From contig JAKJBR010000002.1 of NCBI GenBank assembly GCA_022706885.1, positions 69,593 through 133,592 of the forward strand: 64,000 bases of DNA, given 5' to 3'. The notes beneath the pieces were generated by a model that saw only the letters and a list, made by a program, of their open reading frames with translations, did not search any database and was not told the DNA's origin. The translations under genes and the position numbers were made by a program. The stretch comes from DUPQ01 sp022706885. Lineage in GTDB: Bacteria > Bacillota > Clostridia > DUPQ01. This document shows, piece by piece, positions 16,443 to 25,309 of this stretch (the stretch's first letter is position 1; each line of letters begins with the position of its first letter).

Positions 16443-17605
16443 AGAAACCCGGAGAATTTATAAGGGAAGAGGTGAGAAACACTCCTCCTTCCGGTATAAG
16501 AAAATATTTCGACATGCTTAGCGGATTGAGTGATGTCATATCTTTAGGAGTGGGGGAGCCGGACTTTGTTACGCCGTGGCAGATCAGAGAATCCGCCATA
16601 TATTCATTGGAAAAAGGCAGAACTCACTACACATCCAATACGGGGTTATTAGAGCTCAGACAAGCCGTATGTAATATGCTGAGAAAAAAGTATAATCTGG
16701 ATTACAATCCCTTAAACCAGATAATAATCACGGTAGGGGCATCGGAAGCCATAGATATAGCCATAAGGAGCATAGCGGGATATGGTGATGAAGTTATTAT
16801 TCCGGAGCCGTGTTTTGTGGCATATAAAGGATGTGTAAACTTTGCCGGAGCAACGGCGGTACCGTTACAGTTAAAAGAGGAAAACCGTTTTAAGCTGACA
16901 GTGGAGCAGTTAAAGGAGTGTGTAACGAAAAAAACCAAAGCACTCATTCTTGCATACCCCAACAATCCGACCGGTGCCATCATGACAAAGGAAGAGTTGA
17001 AGCCCATAGCCGATTATCTGTCGACAAAAGATATAGTTGTCATATCCGACGAGATATATGCCGACCTCACATACGGAACAAAGCATTTCTCCTTTGCCGA
17101 GTTGGAAAACATGCACGACAAAGTAATATATGTAAACGGATTTTCCAAATCATATTCCATGACGGGCTGGAGACTGGGATATGTATGCGCACACAAAGAT
17201 ATAGTCGCCGAGATGCTCAAAATACATCAGTATGCTATAATGTGTGCTCCGTCATTTGTACAGTATGCCGCAATAGATGCTCTGGAACAGTGTGAGACCG
17301 ATGTGGAAAAGATGCGAAAACAGTATGATGCAAGAAGAAGATATATATACAACGGACTTATTGAAATAGGTATTGATTGTTTTTTACCGGAAGGTGCCTT
17401 TTATGTATTCCCCAACATCAAAAAGACCGGACTGACATCCGAGCGGTTCTGCGACAGGTTGCTTATGGAACATAAGGTGCTGGTAGTACCGGGAACGGCA
17501 TTTTCCTCAGCCGGAGAGGGCTATTTCCGTGCGACATACGCCAGTTCGTTGGAGAATATAAAAGAAGCCCTAAAACGAATGGAAAGGTTTGTAAACACAC
17601 TTTAA
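16439..17605 (+). CDS. Class I/II PLP-dependent aminotransferase
   Basis: A 388-residue fold-type I aminotransferase with a GTG start inside the Lrp stop. Motifs: SLGVGEPDFVTP, LAYPNNPTGA (cofactor Asn), ISDEIYADLTY (Asp to pyridine nitrogen), the PLP lysine in GFSKSYSMTGWRLGY (K237) and the substrate Arg in EGYFRATYASS. It resembles aspartate/aromatic aminotransferases of the AspC-like I-gamma type. Its amino acid is not clear from sequence. Release factor 2 overlaps its stop by one base (TAATG). Confidence 0.9.
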   Translation: MKKPGEFIREEVRNTPPSGIRKYFDMLSGLSDVISLGVGEPDFVTPWQIRESAIYSLEKGRTHYTSNTGLLELRQAVCNMLRKKYNLDYNPLNQIIITVGASEAIDIAIRSIAGYGDEVIIPEPCFVAYKGCVNFAGATAVPLQLKEENRFKLTVEQLKECVTKKTKALILAYPNNPTGAIMTKEELKPIADYLSTKDIVVISDEIYADLTYGTKHFSFAELENMHDKVIYVNGFSKSYSMTGWRLGYVCAHKDIVAEMLKIHQYAIMCAPSFVQYAAIDALEQCETDVEKMRKQYDARRRYIYNGLIEIGIDCFLPEGAFYVFPNIKKTGLTSERFCDRLLMEHKVLVVPGTAFSSAGEGYFRATYASSLENIKEALKRMERFVNTL

Positions 17606-18717
17606 TGATTGATATTAATGACATAAGAAATCAATTGGAGGAAATAAAGGAGCAATCGGATAAGCTCATATTGAGTCTGGATTCCGACAGCGCAAGAGAA
17701 GAGATAGCAGCTCTTGAGAAAGAGACTGTAAAAGAAGATTTTTGGCAGGATAACGAGAACTCGCAAAAAGTGCTTCAAAGAATCAAAGTGCTGAAAGACC
17801 GTGCGGCAAAGGCAGCCGATCTGCAAACCAAACTGGATGACTGCTTTATATTGCTTGAGTTCATTGACGAGCATCCCGAAGATGAGGAATTGAGCAATGA
17901 GCTTATTGAAGCTATGGAGCAATTAAACGATACATATACCGAAATACGCATGTACTCTCTGCTTAACGGTACCAATGATAAAAATAACGCATATCTGACA
18001 TTACATGCGGGAGCGGGCGGGACCGAAGCCTGTGACTGGGCGGAGATGCTGTTTAGGATGTATACAAGATATTTCGAGCAGAAGGGTTTTAAAGCCACCG
18101 TTACCGATTATCTTGACGGAGACGGAGCGGGCATAAAATCGGTATCGGTTTATGTGGAAGGCGAATATGCTTACGGTTACTTAAAAAGCGAATCGGGTGT
18201 ACACAGACTGGTCAGAATATCTCCTTTCGATTCGGCGGGAAGAAGACATACTTCCTTTGCATCCTGTGAAGTTATACCGGAGATTTCCGATGAGATAGAG
18301 GTAAAGATAAAGCCGGAAGATTTGTCCGTAGATACATTCCGTTCCTCGGGAAAGGGCGGACAACATGTCAACAAAACCGATTCGGCGGTGAGGATAACCC
18401 ATCTTCCCACCAATGTTGTTGTAGCCTGTCAGTCGGAAAGGAGCCAGCATCAGAATAGGGATAAAGCCATGAAGATGCTTATGTCCAAACTTATGGAAAT
18501 AAAGGAAAGAGAACATAAGGAAAAGATTGAGGACCTTAAGGGAAATCAGATGGATATAGGCTGGGGAAGCCAGATACGGTCTTATGTTTTTTGCCCGTAT
18601 ACCATGGTAAAAGATCACAGGACCGGTTATGAGACCGGAGATGTGCAGTCGGTTATGGACGGCAATTTAGATGCGTTCATAAACGAATATCTGACGCAGA
18701 ACCCTGCGATAGATTAG
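17605..18717 (+). CDS. prfB: Peptide chain release factor 2
   Basis: A 370-residue RF2. It has the UGA-recognising tripeptide SPF in VRISPFDSAGRRHTSF and the catalytic GGQ (residues 251-253) in SSGKGGQHVNKTDSAVRITHL. RF2 terminates at UAA and UGA. Unlike many bacterial prfB genes, the whole frame is open from the first ATG: the region near codon 25 (LILSLDSDSAREE) has no internal stop, so the usual programmed +1 frameshift is absent. It overlaps the aminotransferase stop by one base. Confidence 0.95.
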   Translation: MIDINDIRNQLEEIKEQSDKLILSLDSDSAREEIAALEKETVKEDFWQDNENSQKVLQRIKVLKDRAAKAADLQTKLDDCFILLEFIDEHPEDEELSNELIEAMEQLNDTYTEIRMYSLLNGTNDKNNAYLTLHAGAGGTEACDWAEMLFRMYTRYFEQKGFKATVTDYLDGDGAGIKSVSVYVEGEYAYGYLKSESGVHRLVRISPFDSAGRRHTSFASCEVIPEISDEIEVKIKPEDLSVDTFRSSGKGGQHVNKTDSAVRITHLPTNVVVACQSERSQHQNRDKAMKMLMSKLMEIKEREHKEKIEDLKGNQMDIGWGSQIRSYVFCPYTMVKDHRTGYETGDVQSVMDGNLDAFINEYLTQNPAID

Positions 18718-18749
18718 TGATATAAGCGTACTAGTTTGCCCAAAATGTA

Positions 18750-18768
18750 TTTGTGTAGCATACACAAA
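18750..18768. repeat. Perfect 8-bp inverted repeat before trpS
   Basis: TTTGTGTA and TACACAAA with a 3-base centre (GCA) lie just upstream of the ribosome site AGGAAAGG of trpS. It could be an operator or an RNA hairpin near the start; no T-tract follows, so it is not a terminator. Confidence 0.4.
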
Positions 18769-18787
18769 GAGAGGAAAGGAGCACTTT

Positions 18788-19786
18788 ATGAAAGATATAG
18801 TTTTAACTGGAGATCGTCCAACCGGACCTTTGCACATAGGACATTATGTAGGTTCGCTTAAAAAAAGAGTGGAAATACAGGAAGAATATGATAAACCTTT
18901 TATAATGATAGCAGATACACAGGCGCTTACCGATAATGCACACAATCCGAAAAAAGTAAGTGAAAATGTATATGAGGTTGCATTTGATTATCTTGCAGTA
19001 GGACTTAAGCCGGAATTAAACACTTTTTTTATACAATCATTGGTACCGGAACTTGCCGAATTTACGGTATTTTATATGAACTTTGTTACATTAGCCCGAT
19101 TGAAAAGGAATCCCACGGTAAAGGATGAAATGCAACAGAAAGGTTTCGGATATAATGTTCCGGTCGGGTTTCTGAATTATCCTATCAGTCAGGTTGCCGA
19201 TATTACCGCATTCAAAGCCAATTTAGTACCGGTCGGCGATGACCAATTGCCTATGCTGGAGCAGACAAATGAAGTGGTAAGACATATTAATAATCATTTT
19301 AATACCGCTGTTTTGAGAGAGTGCAAGCCTTTACTTTCCAAAGTATTACGTTTACCCGGTACCGACGGATTAAGTAAAATGGGAAAGTCCATGAATAATG
19401 CTATATTTTTAAATGATGAGCCTGATGTTATAAGCGCGAAGGTAATGAGCATGTATACCGACCCTAATCATATTCGCGTGGAAGACCCGGGAAATGTAGA
19501 GATAAATACCGTTTTTAAATATCTTGATGCTTTTGACCCTGAGCAGGAAGAGTTGAAGGAATTGAAAGAACACTATAAAAGAGGCGGATTGGGAGATGTT
19601 AAACTGAAGAAACGCTTAAATAATATACTGCAAAACACACTGGAGCCTATAAGACAACGCAGAAAAGAATATGAAGAGAATCCCGAGGAGGTTATGAAAC
19701 TGCTCAAAACCGGAAGCGAGTATGCCAGGTCGGTTGCCGCAAAGACATTGAAAGAACTAAAAGAAGTGTTTACACTCAACTATTAA
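18788..19786 (+). CDS. trpS: Tryptophanyl-tRNA synthetase
   Basis: A 332-residue class I synthetase with GDRPTGPLHIGHYVGSL (HIGH motif), the tryptophan-pocket region (QVADITAFKANLVPVGDDQ) and GLSKMGKSMNNAIFL (KMSKS variant). It charges tRNA-Trp in the cytosol. The ribosome site is excellent (AGGAAAGGAG). No T-box leader is visible in the 70 bases before it. The length is normal for the family. Confidence 0.96.
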   Translation: MKDIVLTGDRPTGPLHIGHYVGSLKKRVEIQEEYDKPFIMIADTQALTDNAHNPKKVSENVYEVAFDYLAVGLKPELNTFFIQSLVPELAEFTVFYMNFVTLARLKRNPTVKDEMQQKGFGYNVPVGFLNYPISQVADITAFKANLVPVGDDQLPMLEQTNEVVRHINNHFNTAVLRECKPLLSKVLRLPGTDGLSKMGKSMNNAIFLNDEPDVISAKVMSMYTDPNHIRVEDPGNVEINTVFKYLDAFDPEQEELKELKEHYKRGGLGDVKLKKRLNNILQNTLEPIRQRRKEYEENPEEVMKLLKTGSEYARSVAAKTLKELKEVFTLNY

Positions 19787-19854
19787 TGAGGTTATCGTTA
19801 ACTATATAGATTAAGTAAATAAAGGTAGGATAAATAAAGCAGGAAATAACAAGT

Positions 19855-19895
19855 GCAACTTAAAAGTTGCTAATAAGTGGCAGATTTGGTAGAAT
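19855..19895 (+). promoter_or_regulatory. Promoter with overlapping operator for the DtxR-like gene
   Basis: TTGCTA (19867-19872) and TAGAAT (19890-19895), 17 bases apart, form the promoter. The dyad GCAACTT-AA-AAGTTGC (19855-19870; 7-bp perfect arms) covers the -35 box. This is the expected position for an autoregulatory operator. The rest of the 149-base gap before the gene shows nothing else. Confidence 0.6.
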
Positions 19896-19935
19896 CATGT
19901 TAATCAATAAATTCTGATATCAGGGCGGTGTTACT

Positions 19936-20322
19936 ATGAGCGGATTGACGGAATCCATGGAAAACTATTTACGATGTATACACGAACTTTCCTATACCAA
20001 TAAAGGTGTGAGACTGACCGATCTTGCGGATAAGATGAAAGTCAGAAAAGCATCCGCAAATAATGCAGTAATGAAATTGTCCAAGTTGGGTTACTGTGCA
20101 CAGGTAAAATACGGACCGATATTTCTTACCGATGCGGGCATTGAAGCCGTAAAAGCCGCAACCGGAAAGCACCTCATAATCGTGAAATTTCTGAAAGACA
20201 TCTTAATGGTGGATGAAGAGACCGCAGAAGCGGAAACTACCAAGATAGAGCATCATCTGTCTACAAGCACTGTTTATGCGATGCATCAGCTGCATTCAAA
20301 GTTGAAAAACAGGCTGGATTAG
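19936..20322 (+). CDS. DtxR/MntR-like regulator with altered metal ligands
   Basis: A 128-residue protein with the winged helix of the family (YLRCIHELSYTNKGVRLTDLADKMKVRKASANNAVMKLSKLG) and the dimerisation/metal helix ending KIEHHLS. Compared with MntR, the ligands equivalent to Asp8, Glu11 and Glu99 are N10, R13 and T102, while H79, E105 and H106 remain. It is also short and lacks an SH3-like tail. It likely regulates itself through the dyad over its promoter. Metal choice, or whether it senses metal at all, is open. Confidence 0.82.
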   Translation: MSGLTESMENYLRCIHELSYTNKGVRLTDLADKMKVRKASANNAVMKLSKLGYCAQVKYGPIFLTDAGIEAVKAATGKHLIIVKFLKDILMVDEETAEAETTKIEHHLSTSTVYAMHQLHSKLKNRLD

Positions 20323-20329
20323 GTACGGT

Positions 20330-20359
20330 TTGATTTACTGCCGATATAAATGATATAAT
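20330..20359 (+). promoter_or_regulatory. Promoter for phoH
   Basis: TTGATT (20330-20335) and a perfect TATAAT (20354-20359) are 18 bases apart. Transcription would start near 20366, which excludes the in-frame TTG/GTG codons at 20360-20365 as starts for this transcript and supports ATG 20408. Confidence 0.6.
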
Positions 20360-20407
20360 TTGGTGACAGACCGTTTGAGGTTTAAGTTAATTGATACGCG
20401 GGAGTTA

Positions 20408-21370
20408 ATGGAAAGACTTATATATTTTGAAAATTTAAGTGATATGATGAGTGTATTCGGCAGTTCCGATTGCAATCTGAACGTTATCGAGAATATGATG
20501 AATGTCTCCGTAATTGTGCGCGGAAGCGAAGTGAAACTGAAAGGGGAAGCCGAAGAGGTAAACGCTACCGAAAAACTTATATACATGCTCATAGAAATGG
20601 CTCAGTCGGGGGAAGATATAAACAAGCAGAATATAGTATATCTTGCCGACCTTGTAAAAAACGGGAAAGACGAGATATACCAACTGCCTACCGGCTATAT
20701 ATGTCTCAATGCTTCGGGAGCACCCATTAAAGCCAAAACCCTGGGGCAGAAGAAATATACCGATGCAATAAAAGAAAACGGTATAACCTTCGGTATAGGT
20801 CCTGCAGGAACCGGTAAAACATTTTTGGCTGTGGCCTGTGCGGTAACGGCTTTTAGAGCAAAAGCGGTAAAAAGAATTATTCTTACAAGACCTGCGGTGG
20901 AAGCGGGTGAGAAACTGGGATTTTTGCCCGGTGATTTACAGTCTAAAATAGATCCCTATTTACGACCGTTGTACGATGCCCTGTTTGAACTGATGGGGCC
21001 GGACAATGTTGCAAGAAACAAAGAAAAAGGGCTAATAGAGATAATACCTTTAGCATATATGAGAGGGCGTACATTGGATGATGCATTCATCATTTTAGAT
21101 GAAGCCCAGAATACCACACAGGAACAGATGAAGATGTTTTTAACCAGAATGGGTTTCGGTTCCAAGATGGTTATAAACGGAGACATAACTCAGATTGACC
21201 TTCCGAGAGACAAAAAATCGGGACTTATCACTGCCGTACAAATACTTAAAAACATAGAAGATATCGGCATAGTCAATCTTACTTTTAAAGATGTAGTAAG
21301 ACATGAGTTGGTGCAAAAGATAATAAATGCATATGAACGTGCCGAGAGTAAAAAAGGTGAGCGCAAATGA
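20408..21370 (+). CDS. phoH: PhoH-family ATPase
   Basis: About 320 residues from ATG 20408, which has GGAG close by and lies downstream of the predicted transcription start; the frame itself is open from 20360. A KH-like N-terminus (NVSVIVRGSEVKLKGEAEEV) precedes the ATPase domain with Walker A GIGPAGTGKTFLAVA, FLPGDLQSKIDPYLRPLYD, and Walker B FIILDEAQNTT. PhoH (YbeZ) proteins are RNA-linked ATPases that partner the ribosome RNase YbeY, which is encoded two genes downstream. The stop overlaps pgpH (ATGA). Confidence 0.92.
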   Translation: MERLIYFENLSDMMSVFGSSDCNLNVIENMMNVSVIVRGSEVKLKGEAEEVNATEKLIYMLIEMAQSGEDINKQNIVYLADLVKNGKDEIYQLPTGYICLNASGAPIKAKTLGQKKYTDAIKENGITFGIGPAGTGKTFLAVACAVTAFRAKAVKRIILTRPAVEAGEKLGFLPGDLQSKIDPYLRPLYDALFELMGPDNVARNKEKGLIEIIPLAYMRGRTLDDAFIILDEAQNTTQEQMKMFLTRMGFGSKMVINGDITQIDLPRDKKSGLITAVQILKNIEDIGIVNLTFKDVVRHELVQKIINAYERAESKKGERK

Positions 21371-23520
21371 ACAAAACCAAAGCTGCAAAAAGAGATTTAT
21401 TTAAGACAAAACTGTACAGCATTGTAATTCTTCTGTTGGCAATAATGGTTGCGCTATTAGGTATATTGCAAAAGGTGTCCGATGCGGGACATCTGATAGA
21501 CAGACATAACATAGCCACAACCGATATAGTAGCTTCACATGACTACTACGACAAGGAAGCCACAATAGCAAAAGCCAACAAAGCCAAAGACTCGGTAGAA
21601 CCCATTGCCGTAAGGATAAATTCGTCACAAGTGGCGTTATATGAAAATATATTCACTTTCTTTGATGTAACCAACCGCTATCGCGAAAAGACTGAGCAAC
21701 TGTTTCTCACTTCGCAGCAATACAATGCGGAAATTGACGGTTTGGTAAAACAGTATACAGGCATGTTGCCGTCAAGCATAAATATCTCGCACAATCTGGC
21801 AAAGGCCATACTGCAGGATGTTAACAGCACTTCCTATGACAGTTACAAAACGGTAGTCCGTACGCAATTTTCCGTATTTATGGATAAATACATATTTTAC
21901 GAGAATCTTGCACAGCATCAGGAAGAATTTGAAGTTGCGGTAAATCAATCGGTTCCCGACAATAATTTAAAAGAGCTTACCGCTGTTCTTAAATCCTATC
22001 TGATACAGATTAACAGCAGGATAGATACCGGTGCGACGGAAAAGGAACGGCAAAGGGTATATGACGATGTTATAACCAACTCACCCGTATTGATCATGGA
22101 AGGGACGGTTTTATACCAAAAAGGTGAAAAACTGGAGAACGAGGATATATTGGCGCTTTACGAAAGAGGAGTGATTGCCGCATCCGATGAGATGTATATG
22201 TATATAGGGGCTACCGTGCTGTTTTTACTGTGTCTTCTGGCTTCTTTCGCATCGGTAAAAATATACGGACAGACCGTGAGACTTAATCCCAAGTCCATAT
22301 TCATAATGGTCATATTGTTCTTTATGGTATATATACCCGCTCTGTATATACCTCATGAATACTATATGTATATCCCGTATTTTCTGTTGCCCATGATGCT
22401 CTCCATCCTTGTATCCGACAACATTTCATATATCTTTTCCGGTCCTATGGCGATATTCTATTGCTACATTGTGGGAGGAGACCTTATATATCTGGCAATT
22501 CTGCTTATAGGCTCCATAGCCACCATATATTTTGTAAGAAAGACTTCCGCAAGAATAAGACTGGCTATTTCCGGAATAGCATTGGGTGTGATAAATGTCG
22601 CTCTATACATGTCATACAAACTTATAACTTCCGATGTAACGATAAGTATTCCCTATCCCGAGATTATAGCTCTGTTTGTCGCATCGGTGGTTTCTTCACT
22701 TTTATGCCTCGGACTGTTGCCGGTATTTGAAGTATTCTTTAACATTGTCACTCCTTTCAAACTTATGGAACTGGCATCTCCCACAAAACCTCTGTTGAAG
22801 AGACTTATGATGGAAGCTCCCGGGACATATCATCATTCGCTGATGGTGGGTAACCTTGCCGAGGAAGCAGCCGAAGCGATAGGGGCCAACGGTCTTTTAG
22901 CCAGAGTCGGAGCATATTATCATGACATAGGCAAGCTGAACAGACCCGCATTTTTCGGAGAAAATCAATCTTCCAAGACAGGTAATCCTCATAATACGAT
23001 AACACCGCAACTGTCGGCCACAATTATAACCGGTCATACTACCGAGGGAGCGGATTTGGCAAAACAGGCTAAACTTCCGCCTTCCATAAGGGATATCATA
23101 GTGGAGCACCACGGAACGACATTAGTGGAATATTTTTATCATAAAGCTAAGAATGCTTCGGATGAACCGGTTATAGAGGAAGATTACAGATATTCCGGAC
23201 CCAAACCCAGAACCAAGGAATCGGCATGTGTCATGCTTGCAGATGCCTGTGAAGCCACTATAAGATCTATGGAAAACACCAATATTATAGAGATTGAAAA
23301 GACCATAAGAAGAGTGGCCAAAACAAAGAGGGATGACGGACAGTTTGACCAATGCGATCTTACATTAAAAGAGCTGGATGAAATACTGTTTGCCTTCATG
23401 AAAGTGTTTACCGGATATTTTCATAAGAGAATAAAATATCCCAATCAGCAGTCGGATGATGCTGTAAAAAGCATGGGCTTGGACCGTAAGGAGGATGACC
23501 GGGATGAAGACGAGGATTGA
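21367..23520 (+). CDS. pgpH: PgpH-type 7TM-HD cyclic-di-AMP phosphodiesterase
   Basis: A 717-residue membrane protein: one N-terminal helix, a long extracytoplasmic 7TMR-HDED domain (about residues 40-270), a cluster of transmembrane helices (about 275-460), then a cytosolic HD domain with APGTYHHSLMVGNLAEEA and GAYYHDIGK (H519, D520). The family hydrolyses cyclic di-AMP, tuning potassium and cell-wall homeostasis. It lies between phoH and ybeY as in many Firmicutes, with overlapping stops on both sides. Confidence 0.92.
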   Translation: MNKTKAAKRDLFKTKLYSIVILLLAIMVALLGILQKVSDAGHLIDRHNIATTDIVASHDYYDKEATIAKANKAKDSVEPIAVRINSSQVALYENIFTFFDVTNRYREKTEQLFLTSQQYNAEIDGLVKQYTGMLPSSINISHNLAKAILQDVNSTSYDSYKTVVRTQFSVFMDKYIFYENLAQHQEEFEVAVNQSVPDNNLKELTAVLKSYLIQINSRIDTGATEKERQRVYDDVITNSPVLIMEGTVLYQKGEKLENEDILALYERGVIAASDEMYMYIGATVLFLLCLLASFASVKIYGQTVRLNPKSIFIMVILFFMVYIPALYIPHEYYMYIPYFLLPMMLSILVSDNISYIFSGPMAIFYCYIVGGDLIYLAILLIGSIATIYFVRKTSARIRLAISGIALGVINVALYMSYKLITSDVTISIPYPEIIALFVASVVSSLLCLGLLPVFEVFFNIVTPFKLMELASPTKPLLKRLMMEAPGTYHHSLMVGNLAEEAAEAIGANGLLARVGAYYHDIGKLNRPAFFGENQSSKTGNPHNTITPQLSATIITGHTTEGADLAKQAKLPPSIRDIIVEHHGTTLVEYFYHKAKNASDEPVIEEDYRYSGPKPRTKESACVMLADACEATIRSMENTNIIEIEKTIRRVAKTKRDDGQFDQCDLTLKELDEILFAFMKVFTGYFHKRIKYPNQQSDDAVKSMGLDRKEDDRDEDED

Positions 23521-23995
23521 TATAGAAGGACCGGATGAAGTAACGGCCCTGTTTTCCCGGCCGGTAAAAGAAGTATCGGAAAGCATACTGGCAAGACATG
23601 AAACAGATGATAAAGACATAACAGTATCTTTTTACCTGGAGTTTGTGGATGATGAATATATGCTTGAGATAAATAAAGCATATAGAAATATTGAAAAGAC
23701 TACCGATGTATTGTCTTTTCCCGCACTCAACTGTAAAGAAGGTACTATTGTTTATAACAAATGCGACATTGATTACGAGAATAACGAATTGTTCTTAGGA
23801 GATATTTTAATAGCAACAAGCAAGATATATTCACAGGCGGAAAGTTATAACCACAGTCCGTTACGGGAGTGTGTTTTTCTTGCAAGTCACGGACTGTTGC
23901 ATCTTCTGGGCTACGACCATGAAGATAAACAGTCGGAAGCAGTAATGCTTGCAATTCAGGAAGAGGTTCTGAAAGAGTTAAACTATGAAAGATAA
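23504..23995 (+). CDS. ybeY: Endoribonuclease YbeY (16S rRNA maturation)
   Basis: 163 residues from ATG 23504; the ATG at 23495 touches the AAGGAGG site, while 23504 is 9 bases from it. The zinc motif SHGLLHLLGYDHEDKQ (H129, H133, H139) and VLSFP identify YbeY, a metal-dependent RNase needed for 16S rRNA 3' end processing and ribosome quality control. It overlaps pgpH by 17 bases and cdd by 11. Confidence 0.93.
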   Translation: MKTRIDIEGPDEVTALFSRPVKEVSESILARHETDDKDITVSFYLEFVDDEYMLEINKAYRNIEKTTDVLSFPALNCKEGTIVYNKCDIDYENNELFLGDILIATSKIYSQAESYNHSPLRECVFLASHGLLHLLGYDHEDKQSEAVMLAIQEEVLKELNYER

Positions 23996-24395
23996 ATATG
24001 AAGAATTAAAACAAAAAGCAAAAGAAGCTGTTAAAAATGCCTATTCACCCTATTCGGATATAAAGATAGGGGCTGCGGTTCTGGCATCAAGCGGGAAGAT
24101 TTATTCGGGTGCCAATATTGAAAACTCGTCTTACGGAGCGTCCATATGTGCCGAGCGAACGGCTATTGTAAAGGCAATAAGCGAAAAAGAGCAATCGGTC
24201 ACCGCTATAGCCATAACCGGAGATGTGTTTGACTATGCATATCCGTGCGGGATATGCCGTCAGGTAATGAGCGAATTCATGCAGGAAGATGCTCCTGTTT
24301 TCGTAAGCGGCAATAACCTTGAATGGAAGAGGTACACGCTAAAAGAACTGTTACCCGATGCTTTTGACATTAAGGCGTGGAAAAAAGAGGAGTAG
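23985..24395 (+). CDS. cdd: Cytidine deaminase
   Basis: A 136-residue tetrameric-type deaminase with YSPYSDIKIGAAV, GANIENSSYGASICAERTA (zinc Cys and catalytic Glu) and PCGICRQVMSEF (two zinc Cys). It converts cytidine and deoxycytidine to uridine forms for pyrimidine salvage. It starts inside ybeY, so the two are translationally linked; this cdd position between ybeY and era is common in Firmicutes. Confidence 0.95.
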   Translation: MKDKYEELKQKAKEAVKNAYSPYSDIKIGAAVLASSGKIYSGANIENSSYGASICAERTAIVKAISEKEQSVTAIAITGDVFDYAYPCGICRQVMSEFMQEDAPVFVSGNNLEWKRYTLKELLPDAFDIKAWKKEE

Positions 24396-24396
24396 T

Positions 24397-25296
24397 ATGG
24401 GTTTCAAATCAGGATTCGTTACCGTTATAGGAAGACCTAATGTAGGTAAATCCACCCTCATAAATGCTCTTAGCGAAGAAAAGATAAGCATTGTTACACC
24501 CAAACCCCAGACAACAAGAAAAAACATCAAAGCCATATATACCGACGATTTCTGTCAGATGGTTTTTTGCGATACTCCCGGAATTCATGAGCCCAAGACG
24601 CGATTGGGAGAGTATATGGTTAATGCTGCCAAATCGGCATTTGAAGAAACCGATGTGATTATTTTTATTACCGCTTTGCAAAAGGGCGAAAAGATACCTA
24701 AGGAGGATGTTCACATATTACAACTTCTGTCCGAAGTGAAGAATATACCTAAAATATTTGTTCTGAACAAATGCGATACTATTGACCAACAAACTGCCGT
24801 CAGTATTATTGCTCTTTATACCGAAAAAGCCGCTTTTGATGAAGTTATAGCAATAAGTGCAAAAGACGGATTTAATATCAAGCCTCTCAAAACCCTCATA
24901 ATAGACAACCTTCCCGAAGGACCTATGTATTATGACAAGGATCAGATAACCGATCAGACCATGAGAGAAATGGCGGAAGAAATGATAAGAGAAAAAATGC
25001 TGTATTTTCTGTCGGAAGAGGTGCCTCACGGTGTGGCCGTGGAAGTGGAAAACTTCCGGCAACGACCGGATATGCAGCTGTATGATATCGATGCAATCAT
25101 TTACTGTGAAAAAGAAACTCATAAGGGGATAATAATAGGAAAAGGCGGGGCTATGCTGAAGAAGATAGCAACGCAAGCCAGAAAATCCATGGAGTATTCC
25201 TTTGACTGCAAAGTAAATTTAAAACTGTGGATTAAAGTAAAGAGTGACTGGCGAAACGACAGCAGGATGTTAAATAAATTAGGATATAAATTTTAG
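24397..25296 (+). CDS. era: GTPase Era
   Basis: 299 residues from ATG 24397, directly after the cdd stop with AGAGGAG before it; an upstream frame to 24358 is not needed. GTPase motifs are GRPNVGKST (G1), DTPGIHEPK (G3) and NKCD (G4); the C-terminal KH domain has GIIIGKGGAMLKKI. Era binds the 3' end of 16S rRNA during 30S assembly, which agrees with ybeY and phoH upstream. Only 13 bases separate its end from the convergent recO. Confidence 0.96.
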   Translation: MGFKSGFVTVIGRPNVGKSTLINALSEEKISIVTPKPQTTRKNIKAIYTDDFCQMVFCDTPGIHEPKTRLGEYMVNAAKSAFEETDVIIFITALQKGEKIPKEDVHILQLLSEVKNIPKIFVLNKCDTIDQQTAVSIIALYTEKAAFDEVIAISAKDGFNIKPLKTLIIDNLPEGPMYYDKDQITDQTMREMAEEMIREKMLYFLSEEVPHGVAVEVENFRQRPDMQLYDIDAIIYCEKETHKGIIIGKGGAMLKKIATQARKSMEYSFDCKVNLKLWIKVKSDWRNDSRMLNKLGYKF

Positions 25297-25309
25297 AAAA
25301 GAAGTAAAC

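Noticed and set aside
16918..17295. 125-residue plus-strand frame inside the aminotransferase
   Set aside because: It overlaps the catalytic core of the aminotransferase in another frame and has an odd basic, Cys/His-rich composition.
17605..17700. Programmed frameshift in prfB
   Set aside because: No in-frame stop or slippery CTT-TGA is present near codon 25; the frame is continuous.
18718..18787. T-box leader before trpS
   Set aside because: The gap is only 70 bases, with no T-box core sequence or terminator pair; a leader of this type needs about 200 bases.
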